A DNA stretch of 47,375 bases, from the NCBI GenBank assembly GCA_002633005.1, contig NMRA01000483.1:1-47375 (forward strand). Direction: 5' to 3'. The DNA is from Phoronis australis (taxonomy: Eukaryota > Phoronida > Phoronidae). A program made the position numbers and the translations under genes. Shown here one piece after another: positions 10,325 through 21,430 of the stretch (position 1 is the stretch's first letter; the number at the start of each line of letters is the position of its first letter). The notes under the pieces were generated by a model. That model made no database searches. It was not told the origin of the DNA and saw only the letters and a program-made list of their open reading frames with translations.

Positions 10325-10528
10325 CGAATATCGCTGCTAACAAACCAACTCAACAGTCCAGCACATTTCAAGGTCTCACATCTTCAAAAGCTGTGGATGG
10401 GGACCTGAGACAACACTACATCTACTGTGCTAACACAAATAAGGAGAAGGACCCCTGGTGGAGAGTTGACCTGTTAGCTGTGTACTCTATTTCTAATGTT
10501 ACTATAGTGAACCGAGATGGCTGTTGTG
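10325..10528 (+). CDS. FTP/fucolectin domain 2, 5' exon
   Basis: Same 204-bp size, splice sites and phase (1-1) as exon 3930-4133. The last third (DPWWRVDLLAVYSISNVTIV) is identical at protein level to domain 1, while the loops before it differ: TLDSH becomes TFQGL, and SQDYTHCTHTVDQ becomes RQHYIYCANTNKE. The His that coordinates fucose in this family is Asn here (CANT), so sugar binding may be altered or lost. By hand count about 22 of 204 bases differ, giving about 14 amino-acid changes and only two or three silent ones. Confidence 0.88.
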
Positions 10529-11559
10529 GTAAATTTTACCTTCATTTGAAATGTTTTGATGTAGTCACAATTCACTAAAACTAATTTTAATATACCAAAT
10601 TAGAGTTGCTGTAAATGTGTATTCATAAAAAATAAGTTGTGATTTAATGTAATGGTGTGGGTCATGAAATTGGTCTCATGTTGTTCCTTACTCAAATTAG
10701 AGCTGATAGCTGGACTTGACCAGTAAGGTCATTGGTTCAGATCAGGCTCAACAAGTTTGTACCATTAGGGTGTTCTCCTGTTCAGTGACCAGGTACTGAT
10801 ATTATCTAGCTCCTTGGTTTACTGCCGAGCACAGTCTTTTGTCTGGTATGACAACATGCAGGCCAATTATCTACCAAGCTTATTACCAACCACATGTGAA
10901 CACAGTCAAACCCAGTGCGTTGGTACGTTCGGACAGAATTGATTGTCTTAACTTCTGTTTTATTTGGGGTGATTTTGGTCATTCAAAATCTAAACATGAT
11001 CAGCATTTGACGAGGAATTCAGAAATGGTATTGGTTTATGTTCAAACGTTTATAAGTCAACTTTTAGTTTTAACAGCAAAGCCCAGTCATGGTAGACAGG
11101 AACTTATGCAAGATTAGTGCAATTATCAAACAAAGGAGAGATGACCCTCCAACCGTAAATGCCAGAATGTACTTAATCACTCTGTACTGGCTACAGAGGT
11201 CATCTGCCTAACTTGCTGTTGTGCTATACAACCGAACAAGTTGGACTCAACGGGAGAATGCCGTAATGCAACAAGTTGGCTTGTCTTAGCTGTCAATTTT
11301 ATGCGTGAAGCATGGTCTGTAACATTAACATTTTGGGAGCTATTTACATGTCAAGAAACTAAAGCAGGGCCGAGGATTGGTTTTATTTTACATTAACAAT
11401 TAACACATGTATGATCGCAGTTATTTCAAATGACACTAGGACCTTGTCAAGTCTTCTTTGTGATTTTATACTGCTAGGTGTCGTTCTTTGACTCAATAAT
11501 GGGTAGACACCCAAGGATCAGTCTTTTGTAATCTTGTCAACACATCATTCACCGATTCT
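10529..11559 (+). other. Intron of FTP domain 2 (left part)
   Basis: Duplicate of 4134-5115. Nothing beyond duplicated intron; the frame at 10839-11117 is a shadow of duplication. Confidence 0.7.
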
Positions 11560-11563
11560 TTAA

Positions 11564-13837
11564 AGGCCAAGTATGGTGCCAAAATGACTATTTTTACATC
11601 TAAAATACATTTATTGATGAAAAATATCAAAATAGTTTGTCATAGCATACCCCAGTCGTTAATTAAGTTGGCCTTCGACAATACAGTGGCACGAACCCCA
11701 TTTAGCGCAAAAAAAACTTGAGACAACGCACGCGCCAATCGAAGTCAATGACATCATCGTTACCACAAATTTGGCTTTCACTGTGTCTCCACTGTATTGG
11801 AATCCGCGATGACTGGCCATTTCATTTAGTGCAAAATACGTGGAAAATCAAGGAAAACACAGTAATTTTTCATTTCATGTCAGTAAATATTAAAATTGAT
11901 CAAAACCATTACCTTTAGAATTTTTATTCAATTATTTATCACGTATACGGGCCCGTATGGGAATCCCCTGGAGTGTGACTGGGGCCGTCGAAACAGCCGG
12001 AAAAACAAAACGCTTCGTCTGAATTGTTATCAGCAATTTCACAATGTTTATTATAAAGAGTAATTTGCTTGATACAAAAACTTTGGTGTTAGGAACTTTG
12101 CATTCATGTCTCTTTGAAGCCGAAGGTGTGAACACTGCACGATTCCAATACGGGCGACTGTCGAGTGTGTCCCATATTGGTATATGCAACAATAGGCCGT
12201 TTATTTTGGTGCAAAATACTTGGAAACGTTACAACACATATCAGCTTGATCTTTTCGTACAAAGCAATTATAATCAAATTCGTTGAAAACTTTATATTAG
12301 AAACTCAGTTTTCAAAATAAGTCGCTTTCAAATGCGGCAACCTATAGCCTAGTTGCCGCCACTCGGTCAACCTAAAAAAATTACTTAATAGCAACACAAC
12401 ACTGTGAGCGTCTGTAATAAATTAAAACTACGAAATAAAGTCTGGATTGCATGAAAACATACCCAATTATAAGAATTTGTAATCAATTGAATGTTTTAAA
12501 TTCAGTATCAGAATTCCGTTAGGCCTACGGGAACGACCCAGTCAGACTGAATATTCAGGATTTGGCCTGCATTCCCTATACTCTGGGCCGGAACTGTAAC
12601 ACGAAACGTCGAAGTGCACACTGCATATTTTTTGTAGCCAGCCAGCTAGCTGTTTGAAGACTATCACCAAAATACAGCAAGGTAACACTGTGAATTGAGC
12701 TCTGTTAAACCACGAAATATTGTACAGGCTGGGTAAGAGTTGTGTTAGTCACCTCGTCATGAAACTTCTATCGCAGAGCCAACGACCGACAGCCGGGGTG
12801 CATGCAAAATCTGGGATACAATTCGGACACTCACCTTGCCCGTTGCCAGTCGTTCACGGGAAGAACAATCTAATAAACGTCATTTTCTAGCATTACTCTG
12901 CGCCTTTTGAGTTGTGTAACAAAGAAAGTTGTTGTTTTGAAAACAGTACGCTCGTGACAAGCACACGCGCCGTACTAAAATTTTGCGACTTCTTATGGGA
13001 CATGATGACAGCTTCGCAGTAGTAAAGTTTGTTCTAAATTCGGTTTGCTGGTCTTAAAAATGCTAATAACATGTAACAAAATGAAACCAGTTCTGACAAT
13101 TTGTTGTGACAGTACGCAACCTCGTGGCAGCAATGAACAGTTGATAGAAGAATAAACTGGGGGGGGAAGAAACTGTTCAGGTCAGGTGACGTAATGGCTA
13201 AACGCCGACACAAGAGTGCACTTCAATTTTAGCAGTAGATGAGTGGTAGAATGATAACTCTTTCAACACTGGTAAATAATTTGGTTTACTCAAAGAACGG
13301 TGCAGCTTTTAATGACACTATTTCTGAGTCAGATTTTATTTAGTCATTTTTACCCACATCGACGCGAAGCTGTAGATTTTGTATAGGGCTACGGCTTTGC
13401 ACCAAGCCTAAAACAGATCTTGCCGATCAGGAAAGTTTGTCGCCAGTCCTTGTCGTTGATACAAATCTATTCCACGCACGGCACACGACATGATCGGTGG
13501 GGAAGTTGTGCAAATGTATCACATTGTCGCTGACATTGCTACACCCGCACACCACTCAAAGAGGCATTTTAGCCCAGAGATTGACAAGTAAAGAACGTCC
13601 AAGAAATAGCACTCAGCTGTTACGCAGTGTGGCTTCCCAATAATTTCGTGGCCATGATGATGTCATATGAATCATTTTACGCTGATTGGTTGAGACTTTT
13701 TCTTGGGTGCTCAAAGGTGTAATTTGCGTTGCAATTAATTACTTATCGTGGTATGTAAGAAGCAAAACCAATATTTTTTATGAACAATACGTACATTCCT
13801 GGTGTCAAAAAAGTGTCTTAGCCGCTGGATGATGTCT
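11564..13837 (-). mobile_element. Kolobok-like DNA transposon remnant, copy 1 (2.27 kb)
   Basis: TTAA target duplications lie at 11560-11563 and 13838-13841, and the matching TTAA in unit 1 (7941-7944) is unoccupied, which defines the boundaries exactly. The termini read inward AGGCCAAGTATGG and AGACATCATCCAG, sharing only AGRC. A THAP-type zinc-finger relic lies on the minus strand at about 13430-13567. TTAA duplications plus a THAP domain point to the Kolobok superfamily. No transposase core is visible, so this is a non-autonomous or internally deleted copy. A second copy, inverted, is at 31849-33483. Confidence 0.8.
13430..13567 (-). pseudogene. THAP domain relic in transposon copy 1
   Basis: Read on the minus strand from an ATG at 13567-13565, codon 4 is a stop. 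After it follows VVCGCSNVS, then HNFPTDHVVCRAWNRF: the C-x-C pair, FP and W expected of a THAP zinc finger. The copy at 32139 lacks this stop. The domain would bind transposon ends in an active element. Confidence 0.7.
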
Positions 13838-14487
13838 TTAAGGACTCCAACTGCATACAAGTCTGTTAGGTGCATTGTTTACACTGAACTTTTTGCTGTT
13901 CTTGTGATTCTGCATATTGCTTTAATTGAAGGTTTTCAATGTTATAATATGATCGAAGGTGGGAGGTTTAGTTGAGGGTGCAAAAGCTAACAATTAGTGA
14001 TTGGTACAAATTGGGTACTATGAATACACTGTTTCTTAACTCTTAGTAATAAATAAGGTTACTAAAGCACAACTTCATTTATATGATCAGTGCAAGGTAT
14101 TTGCCGTGAAGGTTTTCCATACCATTGAAACCTACTTTTTTGAAAAAAAATGTTTTTTTGTGCGTTTGCCATTGATTGCATGTTGTGTGAAGATTTTTTC
14201 AGTTTTTGTGTTGTGCTCTTCGGCGAAGGGTTGGAAACTCACGATTTATTTTTCCCATTCTCGTTTTTGTGGTTGGCCTTATAGATAGCCTCCACGAATT
14301 ACATGTATCTAAAAATAAACAAAACACCAAAATGAACTTAGGCTAATTTGGGGGTGGACCCTTTCACCACTGAGGTGACCAAAAGATGTCACTGGTGTAT
14401 GCCCTTTTCATGGCCTCTAGACCGATCTGCTGTGTTTTCACTGACTTGCTGTTCACACTTGATGTCTGTCTGTTCTTATTTCAATAG

Positions 14488-14715
14488 GTGAGCGGCTCCA
14501 TAACTTTGTTGTCAAGGTAACCAACATCTCAAGCCTACCTGCCCCATCCCAACAGTGTAGTCGCTACCCAGGACGTGCTAGTACAGGAGATACACTACGT
14601 ATAGACTGCAGTCCTCATCCAGTGTTTGGGCGCTATTTGTATATACAGATTTTCGATGAAGTTGGGCTCCTCACGCTGTGTGAAGTACAAGTTCATGGTG
14701 TTGTGATTTCTTCCG
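14488..14715 (+). CDS. FTP/fucolectin domain 2, 3' exon
   Basis: A 228-bp exon with acceptor TATTTCAATAG, donor GTGAGT, phase 1-1. It is like exon 8783-8992 but carries an in-frame insertion (GRAST, around 14570-14585) after SRYP and one extra Ser near the end. It keeps ERLHNF (conserved Arg), FGRYLYIQIFDE and LTLCEVQVHG. The reading frame is intact despite the indels, which supports selection for function. Confidence 0.9.
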
Positions 14716-15060
14716 GTGAGTTGTTGCATATTTGTCGGTAGAAAGTATCAAGGTTGGGATGAATTAAATGAACAAAAGTGAAAATTTGTGATCCATTACA
14801 GGTATTTCATGGTCAACTTGTTCAACCAACACAATATGTTTTGCACAAGCTCAATGCTCATTTAGCTCGCTTCCAGAATATCTGAGATCATTATTATTTC
14901 TTGATAGGGTAGCTCAGGGTATGGTATAATGTTTAACTTTGAGAAAAGGTACCTCAAATGTCATACTGTACACAGGGTTACCTGTTGTACAGTGCTTAAT
15001 TTGTTTCCACTCAATTATGTGCTGATTAAAATATAACAAGTTGTTGCATTTTACCAAAGC

Positions 15061-16869
15061 GATTTCATATTTCATGGGTTTGCATGGTGCTTTTCACAGG
15101 AGGAAAATGGTTACCACACTTAATGGCTTCTTTCTTGAACTGTTTGAATGAAATTTTGTCCGTTCAAATTCAGATAGATGTGTCCCCATGTGCTTTCCAT
15201 TATTTTTTAACATGAATGGTTTCTTGGTATAGTCAAATAATGTGAACCATACAGTTTCAACTCCAGACCAAAGGAGTTTCCAGGATCAGGATCAGTTTAT
15301 TGTTGAAGTATTCTTACAATCTTTTGTTGGTGCTCCCAGGTCATAAACCAAGTGTGTATTTTTTCAATAAAAGCAACCATAACAAAATGTTTCACAGAGA
15401 ATTCAATTTCGGAAACCAATTTGAAAGAAAAATCAACCCTTTTAGTCCATGATAGTTTGACTTTAATCAGCCAATTTTACTGATTTGAAGTCATCGCTGA
15501 TTCAGAAATTGCCCCACTCACACCAAAGGAACAAAACCAAAGTTTCTGGTACCAACTAGTTTTGTCTACCACCTTAGTTGTAAAAATCCGTTGACGAAGT
15601 ACATCTCACCGCTGTGCGGGTAAAGTTTGTTGAGAAGTGCACCATTCCTGCGGATTACAAAAAGTGCATTTTCTCTTTATATTATCTTTTAATATAAAAT
15701 GTCAATTAAAACTGTTATTTTTTCAATGTTCTTTAGCACGAAGTTTATATATGAAGACAGAGATTGGACATTCTGCTATTAAAAGGCGTGAAGTCACATG
15801 TCTCATCAACATGCATGCTTGTAGGCAGAGTAAGGGAATTTGGTTATTAAACCTTTCGCTACATCGCATATAAAAGCGCATATTAAACACTATCACTGAC
15901 TTTGACGTTGGCCGTTTTTGTTCCATACAACCCTCTTTCTATGAAATCTAGTTCAAATTCCTTACTGTCTTCTAAGAGTATAGTGGCCCATTCCACATGA
16001 AATTGTTTTGTGTTTTGTATGTCCATTACCAGCTATTCTAATGACCCGGTGACCGCGGCCATAGCCGACCAGTCGCCAGATCTTGAAAAGTGTCTGCCTC
16101 CAGAGATCAGCTTAACACAATTTTTGAACTGACTAATCTTTGAGGAACGAGTCCCACTTCTTTGATAAGGAAATCTGTTTTCAGCAACATACAAAAATGA
16201 TATGGTTGGTATTCTCACGTTTAGATGTAAGTCCCAAGTAAAAGATTACAAAGTCTGAATTCAATTTTTCATGGCAAACTGCAGAAGGATATAGTTATAT
16301 ATTACAAACAGTACCAAGCTTGCTGATAGTTCCGAACTAATCAATTTATGAAGTTGGCGCACATCTAAACAAGATTTTAAATCTCAACCTCCTCGTTTCC
16401 AAAAAGTTGGCCTACTCTGCATTCACAGCTATCAAAACATTTCTCACACTATCATTAAGGTTAGGAACCCCTTTGAAATAATTTTGAACCAGCACTTACT
16501 GTTAGAGTAGTAATAGTAATAATAAAAATGATAATAGCTAGCCGAATTCATGCCGTGTCTGACCAGAGTGTATTACTACGGAAGAGGTTTTCAAAAAAAG
16601 CCTCCCAAAAGGATGTTTTCTCGCAGCAAAAATGCTCTCCAAAATGGTTCATTTTCGACAGAATACTATCTAACTGGATGCCTTTTCTGAATTTCTTGAA
16701 CAGAACTGTGGGAAAACGTGAATTGTTACCCAAAATTACTCTTTAAATGGGTATGTATCCACATTTTCGGGTGGCACCCCTCATCAAAGAATACTCAAGT
16801 ACACCAGCCGTGTCAGACACTACTTGTTCGTGATTTTGGTCATTTGCTTTGTGATAAGACATTGGTTTC
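15061..16869. other. Intron stretch, nothing recognised
   Basis: No exon with good splice sites and no recognisable domain. Short frames at 15637-15873 and 16528-16746 have no support. Part of the intron between 14715 and 21431. Confidence 0.4.
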
Positions 16870-17110
16870 GTAAAATGTAACAATGGTGCATTTCTTGCAT
16901 GTTCCAGGTGATCAGTGCAATGCGCCCAAATGCGAGGCCTGCGCACGTCCGGTGCAATTATTTTATTTCTTGTATGGGCATTTTACCTAATGTAACAATT
17001 ACATAAAATGTAACAATTGGTTACATTGTAGGAGAAGCTTACCAGCATAACATGTAACAATGAGAACAGTTGTTACATTTTAAGAAATTGTTATATTTTA
17101 CTGTATATCA
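16870..17110. repeat. Cluster of TGTAACAAT / ATTGTTACA motifs
   Basis: At least seven copies of TGTAACAA or its complement, exact or one base off, lie within 240 bp in both orientations (for example near 16876, 16994, 17010, 17022, 17052, 17072 and 17090). Some pair into short hairpins. This could be a decayed inverted-repeat element or a cluster of binding sites; the sequence does not decide. Confidence 0.6.
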
Positions 17111-17682
17111 ATGCATCCACTTATACATATTCTTTCATCTCTGTCTACATCTGTAGTCTGCTGCTGTATTTACCAGATCTTTATGAGATTTGGAAAGTGT
17201 GTGCCTGTTATGCTAGGAATAAAAATGGGTTTTGGACTGATTCAGCCTCTAGTGACATTTCTGTACCATTATCAGTCATAATAAATGACCTTATTTCGCC
17301 TATATACGGTCTCTCTTTTTATCTGTGGAAATGGTGCTTGCGACGCACCTATCATTTTTGGGACAAACGGCAAACATAAATTTACTTCTTATTTTAAAGT
17401 TCAATTTTCTGTAGTATTTGCATCTTTGTTTTATACTGATTGTTCCTATAAATTTTGAGTGCTTGTTGATAATTTATTCTTTGCACTAGTTTGGACAATT
17501 TAAATGTAGTGGAAAAGTGATCACTTTTGTCGGCTGACTGTTCATGAAGCATAAACTGATAACATGTGTGTGATTAAACTTGAGATTTTGGAGTTGCATT
17601 TATGTAGCACAACAAATAGGGGCTGAAATTTGAAAAACTTGAGGAAAAATTAAATCATGATGTTATGATATTGTAAAAAATT
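17111..17682. other. Intron stretch, nothing recognised
   Basis: AT-rich sequence without supported exon or repeat. Confidence 0.4.
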
Positions 17683-17745
17683 TTTGAAATTAAACGAAAA
17701 TTCACTAAGTTGAAGTTAGATTGTAATTCTTTGTAGGAATATTAG
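17683..17745 (+). repeat. DIRS-associated 60-bp motif, first copy
   Basis: Carries GAAATTAAACGAAAATTCACT and TTAGATTGTAATTCTTTG followed by GGAATATTAG. The reverse complement of this segment occurs at about 19515-19580, next to the tyrosine-recombinase relic. It is probably a terminal or internal repeat of that element. Confidence 0.6.
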
Positions 17746-18794
17746 TGTAGGAGCCATGGGCATTGAACACACGGGATAGTGTGATATGATACGTTTATTC
17801 TCAACAAAGTTGACGTTGAATGCTTACTGTCCGACAAGGCCAGTTTCACTGAAACAAATATAACGTATAATAAGTCTTCGGAAATACAGAGTTCACGTTA
17901 CAATACAATAATGATATTCCATGTAATATAGCATGGGCTAAACAGTCTTACACAATACGAGAAACAGCCAGTGAATCCTACGGTAATATGAGAAAAATAG
18001 TATAAACTTACAATGATGTAGGCTCTAGGCTCAATGAAAACATCATTAGCGTTGAAAGCATTACTAGTATAGCGGTTCATGTCAAGAAGGCCGGATAGTA
18101 CCGGAACGTGGGTTATCATTACCAGCAATTCGTATACTAGGTCATCCGCCAGGTTCTCTGCGTAAACTAGGTCATCGCTTATGGACCAGTTAGCGCTTCA
18201 CTCTCCGCGTGTCTACTGGAGAGAAGCACCCATGAAGGTTGTTCTACATTTTGTAGCCTAAAATTACCAAAGTTCAAATGTATTCCATTAAAAAGGAAAG
18301 ACAAAACATATTATTACAGATCTCTGGCCAATATCATGAGTCACCACTCGTAAGCAAATCAAAGCTGTCCTCACTCGTTGCCTTATCTCGCACTACCTCA
18401 ATCGACTAGTTTTCAGTTCGCAATGCAACAATACAATTCTCATAAATTCAACTTGTAATGACCCCTTTCAATTTTAAACCATGCCCGAAGTACTCGGAAA
18501 CAAATTATTGTTAGGTACAACGAGGTTTTTTTTCTCTGAAGTGGATCGTAAACATCTCAGGTGAGTTTTCCGTACATAGCTACTTTGGTTTAGAGCTGAA
18601 TTTTAGCTCCCATACTATGGGCCGGGCTGGTCCGACAAGGGCCAATCCCTGTTGTACGCACTACTTAGAGCATTGGAATCAAACTGTTATGAGAAAAAAT
18701 TTATTAGTAAACTGGTGTGAATATTATCAGTGATATAACCAAAAAGTTCGAATTAACTGGACCCACTAATGATAGTCTATGATGATAAACTGAT
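17746..18794. other. Intron stretch, nothing recognised
   Basis: Short minus-strand frame 17898-18128 has no domain. I see no splice-bounded exon. Confidence 0.35.
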
Positions 18795-19125
18795 ATCAAA
18801 AGGCCAAAATTGGCAATTTTCGGCCACCCCATGTTAAATACAAAATTTTGTCTAATTTTCTTCAAACTCCTACATTTCAATCTTGATTATACTGACATCT
18901 GTTGGGTCTATCGGCAACTAACCGCACATGAAAGGCTTGGTCGAAAATTATCGTTTTCTCACATGCACCTTCGGGTTTTCAGCGGCGATTCCACTGATCG
19001 AAGCGACAAAATAAGCCAAAACTTTGTCCATACCATGTTAAACATAAATTTTTTTTCCAATTTTGCTGAAACTTGGCCACGTTTTTAACAAAATACTTAT
19101 CTATGTTATGTGCTATCGGCAAATG
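18795..19125 (+). repeat. Two diverged tandem units of about 210 bp
   Basis: Unit a (about 18800-18920) and unit b (about 19010-19125) share the order AGGCCAAAA, CCATGTTAAA, a TTTTT..CAATTTT block, CTTATC/TGACATCT and CTATCGGCAA. The divergence suggests an old duplication or two units of a former satellite. Confidence 0.45.
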
Positions 19126-19323
19126 TGATTGATTCATAAATAAGACCCTCACGCTGTGTTTTCTGCTAATCCTATGTATCCTGAAGGGGGCTAACTGAGT
19201 GATTTTCGCGCATGCGCAGTTCACGGTTTCAATATTGCTGGTAATGTATAAGAAGCTTTAGCCAATTCACACACGTAGTATTACGTAACCTTACGCACTA
19301 CAAAATAAAATAGTGCATCAACA

Positions 19324-19525
19324 ATTAGTATAATAGAGGTTACATGAGAGAGCGCACTGCCCATGACCGAACCATTCTTCAAAGTTGAATATGCATCATC
19401 AGACCAAATTAACGGTGCGAACGGCTTTATACTGCACCCAAAACACATACCCCAACTCAAACATCTCATCACCAACATGGGAGGGAAACCTTTGAGGCGG
19501 GCATGTAACCTCTATTATGCTAATA
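19324..19525. repeat. Inverted repeat beside the tyrosine-recombinase relic
   Basis: ATTAGTATAATAGAGGTTAC (from 19324) is the reverse complement, with one mismatch, of sequence ending at 19525 (GTAACCTCTATTATGCTAAT). It lies downstream of the minus-strand recombinase relic. DIRS-type elements use inverted termini and an internal complementary region, so this is a plausible end structure, though unproven. Confidence 0.6.
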
Positions 19526-19678
19526 TTCCAACGCAGAATTACAATCAAACTTCAAATTAGTGAAATTTCGTTTAATTTCAGAATTCTGCGAAGGAATACA
19601 CATAATAGGGTTCCTTGAGACTTTAAAGCAACTGATGTGCATATTCAGAAACAACAATAAATGTTCCAAATCAATAAT

Positions 19679-20590
19679 CATTCATTCCTGCCCACATTCA
19701 ACAACATAGTGGCAAACTCATCAGAAACACCAGTCTGTTTATCATAGAACCGAGCAAAGGTAGATGCACAAGACCATCCAGCTGTGGACGTAATTGTAGA
19801 AATTGGCACTGATCATTGCTTAGTAGCTGACACACTGGCTGCTGTAGTACTATGAGCGGCAAACTGGGAAGTATCAATACCTGCCCTTCACATGACAAGC
19901 TTAATCCAATGCCTCACCATGTCTATAGTCACTGCATGATAAGGCCTTACATAACTAATCAACAATCGTGACTGCAACCCTCGAATTCAAGAAGTGTGAT
20001 TCAAATATTCATTAAGCACAGTATAAACACAGAGTCTTCTATTTGCGGGATAAGCTTTCAAATTTACGACAACAGGAGGCATTCCTGGTCTACTCTGTTT
20101 TATATGTGAGGGAATGACAAAATTAAAACCAGACTTATCTTTCACCATATCATCAATATCCAATAAATGAATAGTCTGACATCTCTGTGCAGACAACAAA
20201 GCAATCAACATGACAAGCTTCAATGTTAAATCTTTTAAAGTCAGTGATGCCACAGGAGACAAAGTTCTCAAATAATTCAACACCAGGTTAACATCCCAAA
20301 AATGAGTGTACTTTAACTCCAGGAGGTCTCAGTTGAAACACTCCTCGCATGAACTTCACAACCAATGGATGACTGCCAAAAGACTCAATCTGCACAAATA
20401 TAACAAAATTAGATAAAGCACGACGAGCAGAGTTGACCGCACTATAACTCAATCCATCTTCAACTAATTCGGCTAAAAATCCAGTCCAACAGCTAAAGAA
20501 GAACGAACGGGATCAGCCTGTCTTTGACGACAGTACAGTATCCATTTGTCAAGATACGTGGCATACTGCTTCTTGGTGCTGCATCTCCAC
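19679..20590 (-). pseudogene. DIRS/Ngaro-type tyrosine recombinase relic
   Basis: Reading the minus strand across several frames gives an almost complete tyrosine recombinase of the DIRS retrotransposon class. In order: QYATYLDKW, FLAELVEDGLSYSAVNSARR, HPLVVKFMRGVFQLRPP, VLNYLRTL, SAQRCQTIHLLDIDDM, KQSRPGMPPVV, AYPANRRLCVYTVLNEYL, SYVRPYHAV, RHWIKLVM, HSTTAAS, TAGW and ARFYDKQ. The catalytic Arg is in AQRCQ and the nucleophile Tyr in FYDK; the second catalytic Arg (HxxR) is Thr here. There are at least two frameshifts and several stops, so it is dead. No reverse transcriptase part is visible nearby. The longest clean piece is 19987-20283. Confidence 0.85.
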
Positions 20591-20705
20591 GATGCCAAGA
20601 TAACTTCTTTTGTGCGGCTATATACTCCTGGCCCTCAGCGGATAGCCTGATAAATGAACGGCCAGTAATACTAGCTTCTGTCTCAAAGGATGTTTTGCAC
20701 CCGAC

Positions 20706-21013
20706 ACTGGCGGGTGTGAACTACTGCAAANGGGGTAACAGGAAAGTCATGCAAGCAAGTGTCACGTGCGGTGCAGTGCTGTGTGTGTCATCAGCTTATA
20801 CTCTGTGGTGGCATTACTGCGTCATTTTATCTTCACTTGAGAATGAAACAAGAATGTTTCGAAATATCTTGTGTCTTTTAATTATGTCGCTAGGTCAGTT
20901 ACTGTATCTATGTTCAGTTGAACTTGAGAGTAGAGTTTTGTTCCGAAAGTACAAATATAACGGAATAAAGACTGTGACCAATGAAAAGTGTCGTGCATTT
21001 AACAAAAACTGTG
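20706..21013 (+). mobile_element. Penelope-like fragment with fold-back arrangement
   Basis: 20706-20777 matches the plus-strand text of 5382-5460 (3' end of ORF and untranslated region), while from about 20778 the match switches to the opposite orientation and follows the pseudo-LTR through GTGCATTTAACAAA. An N at 20731 marks a gap. Such inverted partial structures are typical of truncated Penelope-like insertions. It abuts the recombinase relic. Confidence 0.8.
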
Positions 21014-21430
21014 TTCTGTATCTCCATTGAATTCATTTACAGTTCAAAACTGATTGCAAACTATAAAAAACTTGGGTACAATGAATAGATTTGCCACCAT
21101 TTTCAACTACTTTAAAGATTTCCCCCTCAAGTGGTCGCCACGCATGGCATGCATCTTGTCTGAAACGTTTTTATAGGAAAAATCTGAAAACAAGGGTTCT
21201 TATTGTTGCTTTGAGTAATGAATGTTTTGGATTAATTTTCCCAGTTTTTTGTTATGCTATGATATAAGTGTTTTTTAACATGATTTCTAACTACTAGATA
21301 GTGTTGTTAATTGTTTGTGTAATTGAGATGTTCTGTTTACGAACAAGGTTATTGTTCATGTTACCACTGTGAGGAGCTTATATGATAAAACATGATTTGA
21401 AGTCTGTCATTTGAGGAATGTATTTTTCAG

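Larger units (their letters stand above)
9673..15060 (+). repeat. Unit 2 of the large tandem duplication carrying the second FTP domain
   Basis: High identity to unit 1 through both exons and their introns, from about 9673 to about 15060 where similarity fades. It differs from unit 1 by the Kolobok-like insertion at 11564-13837, by lacking the Penelope-like element, and by lacking the expanded minisatellite. Confidence 0.85.
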
